From CAZPZR01 sp964591105 (lineage in GTDB: Bacteria > Bacillota > Clostridia > Lachnospirales > Lachnospiraceae), in the NCBI GenBank assembly GCA_964591105.1, contig CAZPZR010000086.1, positions 1-6,132 of the forward strand: a stretch of DNA of 6,132 nt, written 5' to 3'. The notes below the pieces were generated by a model. It was not told where the DNA came from, made no database searches, and saw nothing but the letters and a program-made list of their open reading frames with translations. Positions 4,394-6,132 of this stretch are shown piece after piece. The translations under genes and the position numbers were made by a program. Numbering within the stretch: position 1 is the first letter of the stretch; every line of letters starts with the position of its first letter.

Positions 4394-5131
4394 ATGAGAA
4401 ATATAAAATTAACGATTGAATATGACGGCAGTCGCTATCAGGGCTGGACTCGCCTCGGAAAGAACGAATCAAACAATACTATTTCCAACAAGATTTTAGA
4501 AGTATTGAAAAAGATGACTGGCGAAGATTTAGACGAATTAAATTGCGGATGCCGTACGGAAGTTGGTGTACACGCTTACGCACAGGTTGCCAATTTCAAG
4601 ACTAATTCCACAATGGATGTGCTGGATATTAAGCACTATCTCAACCGCTATCTTCCAATGGATATCGCTATCACAGAAGTTGAGGAAGTTCCAGAGCGTT
4701 TCCACGCGCAGCTGAATGCAACATCAAAGACATATGTCTATCGCATGTGCATCGATGATGTTCCAAGCGTGTTCGACCGCAAGTATACGTACCACTGTTT
4801 CAAAATCCCAGATAAAAAGGCGATGCAGCAGGCGGCACTTCTGCTCGTTGGAAAGCACGATTTCAAGAACTTCTCTACTGCGAAGAAAAGCAAGTCAACA
4901 GTACGCGAAATCTATGACATTGATATTTATGGAGACTTAGAAGAAATGCAGATAACCATTCACGCAGACGATTTTCTCCATAATATGGCCAGACTCATCA
5001 TCGGAACACTGTTAGATATTGGAGCTGGCACACGCAAAAAAGAAGAAATTAGTGACATTTTTGCAGGGGTTGCGCAGCCGAGCGCAGCTTGCGATCCAAA
5101 GGGACTGTATTTGCAAGATGTAGAGTTTTAA
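4394..5131 (+). CDS. truA: TruA-family tRNA pseudouridine synthase, divergent paralogue with Asp-to-Glu active site
   Basis: TruA converts uridines 38-40 of tRNA anticodon arms to pseudouridine. The 245-residue length and overall pattern fit: IEYDGSRYQGW (8-18), NATSKTYVYR (108-117) with the conserved active-site Tyr114, LLVGKHDFKNF (150-160), STVREI (168-173), FLHNMARLIIGTLLDIG (194-210) with Arg200, and GLYLQDVEF (237-245). However, the catalytic motif, normally GRTDAGVHA, reads CRTEVGVHA (53-61), putting Glu56 where the nucleophilic Asp belongs (codon GAA, 4559-4561). Other near-invariant positions also differ: GWQRQ is GWTRLG, and FHAR is FHAQ (Gln106). The frame is intact, so this is a maintained gene and not a wreck. 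Canonical truA in Clostridia usually sits with ecf and ribosomal protein genes; here it stands alone, which supports a paralogue. Activity, target or a binding-only role is unknown. AAAGGAG lies nine bases before the ATG. Confidence 0.92.
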   Translation: MRNIKLTIEYDGSRYQGWTRLGKNESNNTISNKILEVLKKMTGEDLDELNCGCRTEVGVHAYAQVANFKTNSTMDVLDIKHYLNRYLPMDIAITEVEEVPERFHAQLNATSKTYVYRMCIDDVPSVFDRKYTYHCFKIPDKKAMQQAALLLVGKHDFKNFSTAKKSKSTVREIYDIDIYGDLEEMQITIHADDFLHNMARLIIGTLLDIGAGTRKKEEISDIFAGVAQPSAACDPKGLYLQDVEF

Positions 5132-5172
5132 AATAGGACGTAGCCTTTTTGAAAAAGGCTACGTCCTATTTT
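5130..5172. terminator. Perfect 21-bp inverted-repeat terminator after truA
   Basis: The arms at 5130-5150 and 5152-5172 are exact reverse complements around G5151. The core is GGACGTAGCC / GGCTACGTCC flanked by A and T runs, so it can terminate transcription in both directions. The left arm starts within the truA stop codon. Confidence 0.92.
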
Positions 5173-5178
5173 GCGAAA

Positions 5179-5222
5179 TACCGTGTACCAAAATGAAAAA
5201 TGCCCTGTACCTTTTTGAATTT
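5179..5222 (+). repeat. Imperfect direct repeat upstream of the ABC-F promoter
   Basis: Two 22-base units (5179-5200 and 5201-5222) share the pattern NCCNTGTACC followed by four A or T, TGAA and three A or T. They are spaced about two helical turns apart and lie just upstream of the ABC-F promoter. The second unit also shares CCTTTTTGAA with the truA terminator (5144-5153 and 5210-5219). This could be an activator or repressor site, or decayed remnants of a terminator-like repeat. Confidence 0.25.
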
Positions 5223-5224
5223 CC

Positions 5225-5253
5225 TTGCTATTTGTCAACTATTTTGTTAATAT
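5225..5253 (+). promoter_or_regulatory. Candidate promoter of the ABC-F gene
   Basis: TTGCTA (5225-5230), a 17-base spacer, then TAATAT (5248-5253). An alternative pair is TTGTCA (5232-5237) with TAGAAA (5253-5258) at a 15-base spacing. Either gives a leader of about 40-50 bases before the ATG at 5307. A promoter is expected here because a strong terminator precedes this gap. Confidence 0.4.
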
Positions 5254-5306
5254 AGAAACCGTATGCAATTAACTTCAAATTTCAATTTATGATAGGAGTA
5301 TGTAAC

Positions 5307-6132
5307 ATGATTAGTACAAGCAATATTACACTGCGTGTCGGTAAGAAAGCTTTATTTGAAGATGTTAATATTAAATTCACAGAGGGCAACTGTTACGGAC
5401 TCATCGGTGCCAACGGTGCTGGTAAGTCTACATTTTTGAAAATCCTTTCTGGACAGTTGGAGCCTTCTCAGGGTGAGGTTATCATCACTCCTGGCGAACG
5501 TCTTTCTTTCCTTCAGCAGGACCACTTTAAATATGACGAGTTCCCAGTTCTTGACACTGTTATGATGGGAAATGCACGCCTTTATGAAATCATGAAGGAA
5601 AAGGAAGCTATTTACGCAAAAGAAGATTTCACAGACGAAGATGGTATCAAAGCCAGCGAATTGGAAGGTGAATTCGCAGCAATGGACGGATGGAATGCCG
5701 AATCTGATGCCGCTTCTTTGTTAAACGGTCTTGGAATCGAGACAGAACTTCATTATGAAATTATGCAGAACCTTGCTGGTCCTGAAAAGGTAAAAGTTCT
5801 TCTTGCACAGGCACTTTTCGGAAATCCAGACATTCTTCTCCTCGACGAGCCTACAAACCATTTGGATTTGGACGCTATCGCATGGTTAGAAGAATTCTTG
5901 ATCAATTTCGACAATACTGTAATCGTTGTGTCTCATGACCGTTATTTCTTGAATAAAGTTTGTACACAGATTGCCGATATCGACTACGGAAAAATCAAAT
6001 TATATGCCGGAAACTACGATTTCTGGTACGAATCCAGCCAGTTGCTGATTCGCCAGATGAAGGAAGCTAACAAGAAAAAAGAAGAAAAAATCAAAGAACT
6101 TCAGGAATTTATTTCCCGATTCAGCGCTAATG
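5307..6132 (+). CDS. ABC-F family ATPase, YbiT/YkpA type, N-terminal part (cut by window end)
   Basis: ABC-F proteins are soluble twin-ATPase factors that bind the ribosomal E site and affect translation. 275 codons are visible of an expected total near 520-540. NBD1 has Walker A GANGAGKST (34-42), a Q-loop in LSFLQQD, Walker B plus DEPTNHLD (176-187) and the switch SHDR (209-212). There are no membrane segments. The signature motif is LAGPEK (156-161) instead of LSGGEK; from memory, E. coli YbiT is degenerate here too. The start of the inter-domain linker is highly charged (251-267) and ends in ISRFSAN (269-275), matching YbiT-type linkers. The order of motifs and the sequence MDGWNAE (126-132) point to YbiT/YkpA, not to the antibiotic-resistance branches. 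The ATG at 5307 follows AGGAG (5294-5298) by eight bases. The second ATPase domain lies beyond the window. Confidence 0.94.
   Translation, partial: MISTSNITLRVGKKALFEDVNIKFTEGNCYGLIGANGAGKSTFLKILSGQLEPSQGEVIITPGERLSFLQQDHFKYDEFPVLDTVMMGNARLYEIMKEKEAIYAKEDFTDEDGIKASELEGEFAAMDGWNAESDAASLLNGLGIETELHYEIMQNLAGPEKVKVLLAQALFGNPDILLLDEPTNHLDLDAIAWLEEFLINFDNTVIVVSHDRYFLNKVCTQIADIDYGKIKLYAGNYDFWYESSQLLIRQMKEANKKKEEKIKELQEFISRFSAN

Overview
The window reads as chromosomal DNA of a low-to-moderate GC Firmicute, most likely class Clostridia and probably Lachnospiraceae. The evidence is the ylxM-ffh pair followed by what looks like the start of rpsP, strong AGGAGG-type ribosome binding sites, sigma-A-like promoters, Rho-independent terminators, and a tiny Cys/Gly-rich protein of a kind I recall from gut Clostridia. 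I cannot name the genus. No phage, transposon, CRISPR array, tRNA or rRNA gene is visible. This is a housekeeping region with several poorly characterised small genes.

Layout. Positions 1-1869 (minus strand) hold the signal recognition particle operon: promoter, ylxM, ffh, and the first codons of a probable rpsP cut by the window edge. A divergent intergenic region (1825-1974) contains a palindrome built from two outward-facing TTGACA boxes and leads to a plus-strand J-domain protein (1975-2610). Next is an 82-residue Cys/Gly-rich protein with a duplicated hydrophobic segment (2678-2926), with its own promoter and terminator. A translationally coupled pair of unrecognised small proteins follows (3087-3488, 3492-3767). 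Its terminator is shared with a convergent hotdog-fold acyl-CoA thioesterase (3781-4257, minus). The thioesterase is divergent from a TruA-family pseudouridine synthase (4394-5131) across a pair of interlocking extended -10 promoters. A near-perfect 21-bp inverted-repeat terminator closes truA, and an ABC-F ATPase of the YbiT/YkpA type (5307 onward) runs off the right edge.

Function. Ffh targets signal-peptide-bearing ribosomes to the membrane, YlxM is its conserved small partner gene, and bS16 (rpsP) is a ribosomal protein. TruA modifies the tRNA anticodon arm, and YbiT-type ABC-F proteins act on ribosomes. Protein synthesis and folding is therefore a loose common theme, but apart from ylxM-ffh-rpsP and the 3087/3492 pair the genes look like separate transcription units.

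Most notable: the TruA homologue carries Glu in place of the catalytic Asp and has lost other conserved residues, which suggests a divergent paralogue. The Cys-rich protein has a 49-nt near-exact internal duplication encoding NNSCLWIILLLFCCGG twice. The two-gene orphan operon at 3087-3767 and the C-terminal part of the J-domain protein have no function I can assign.
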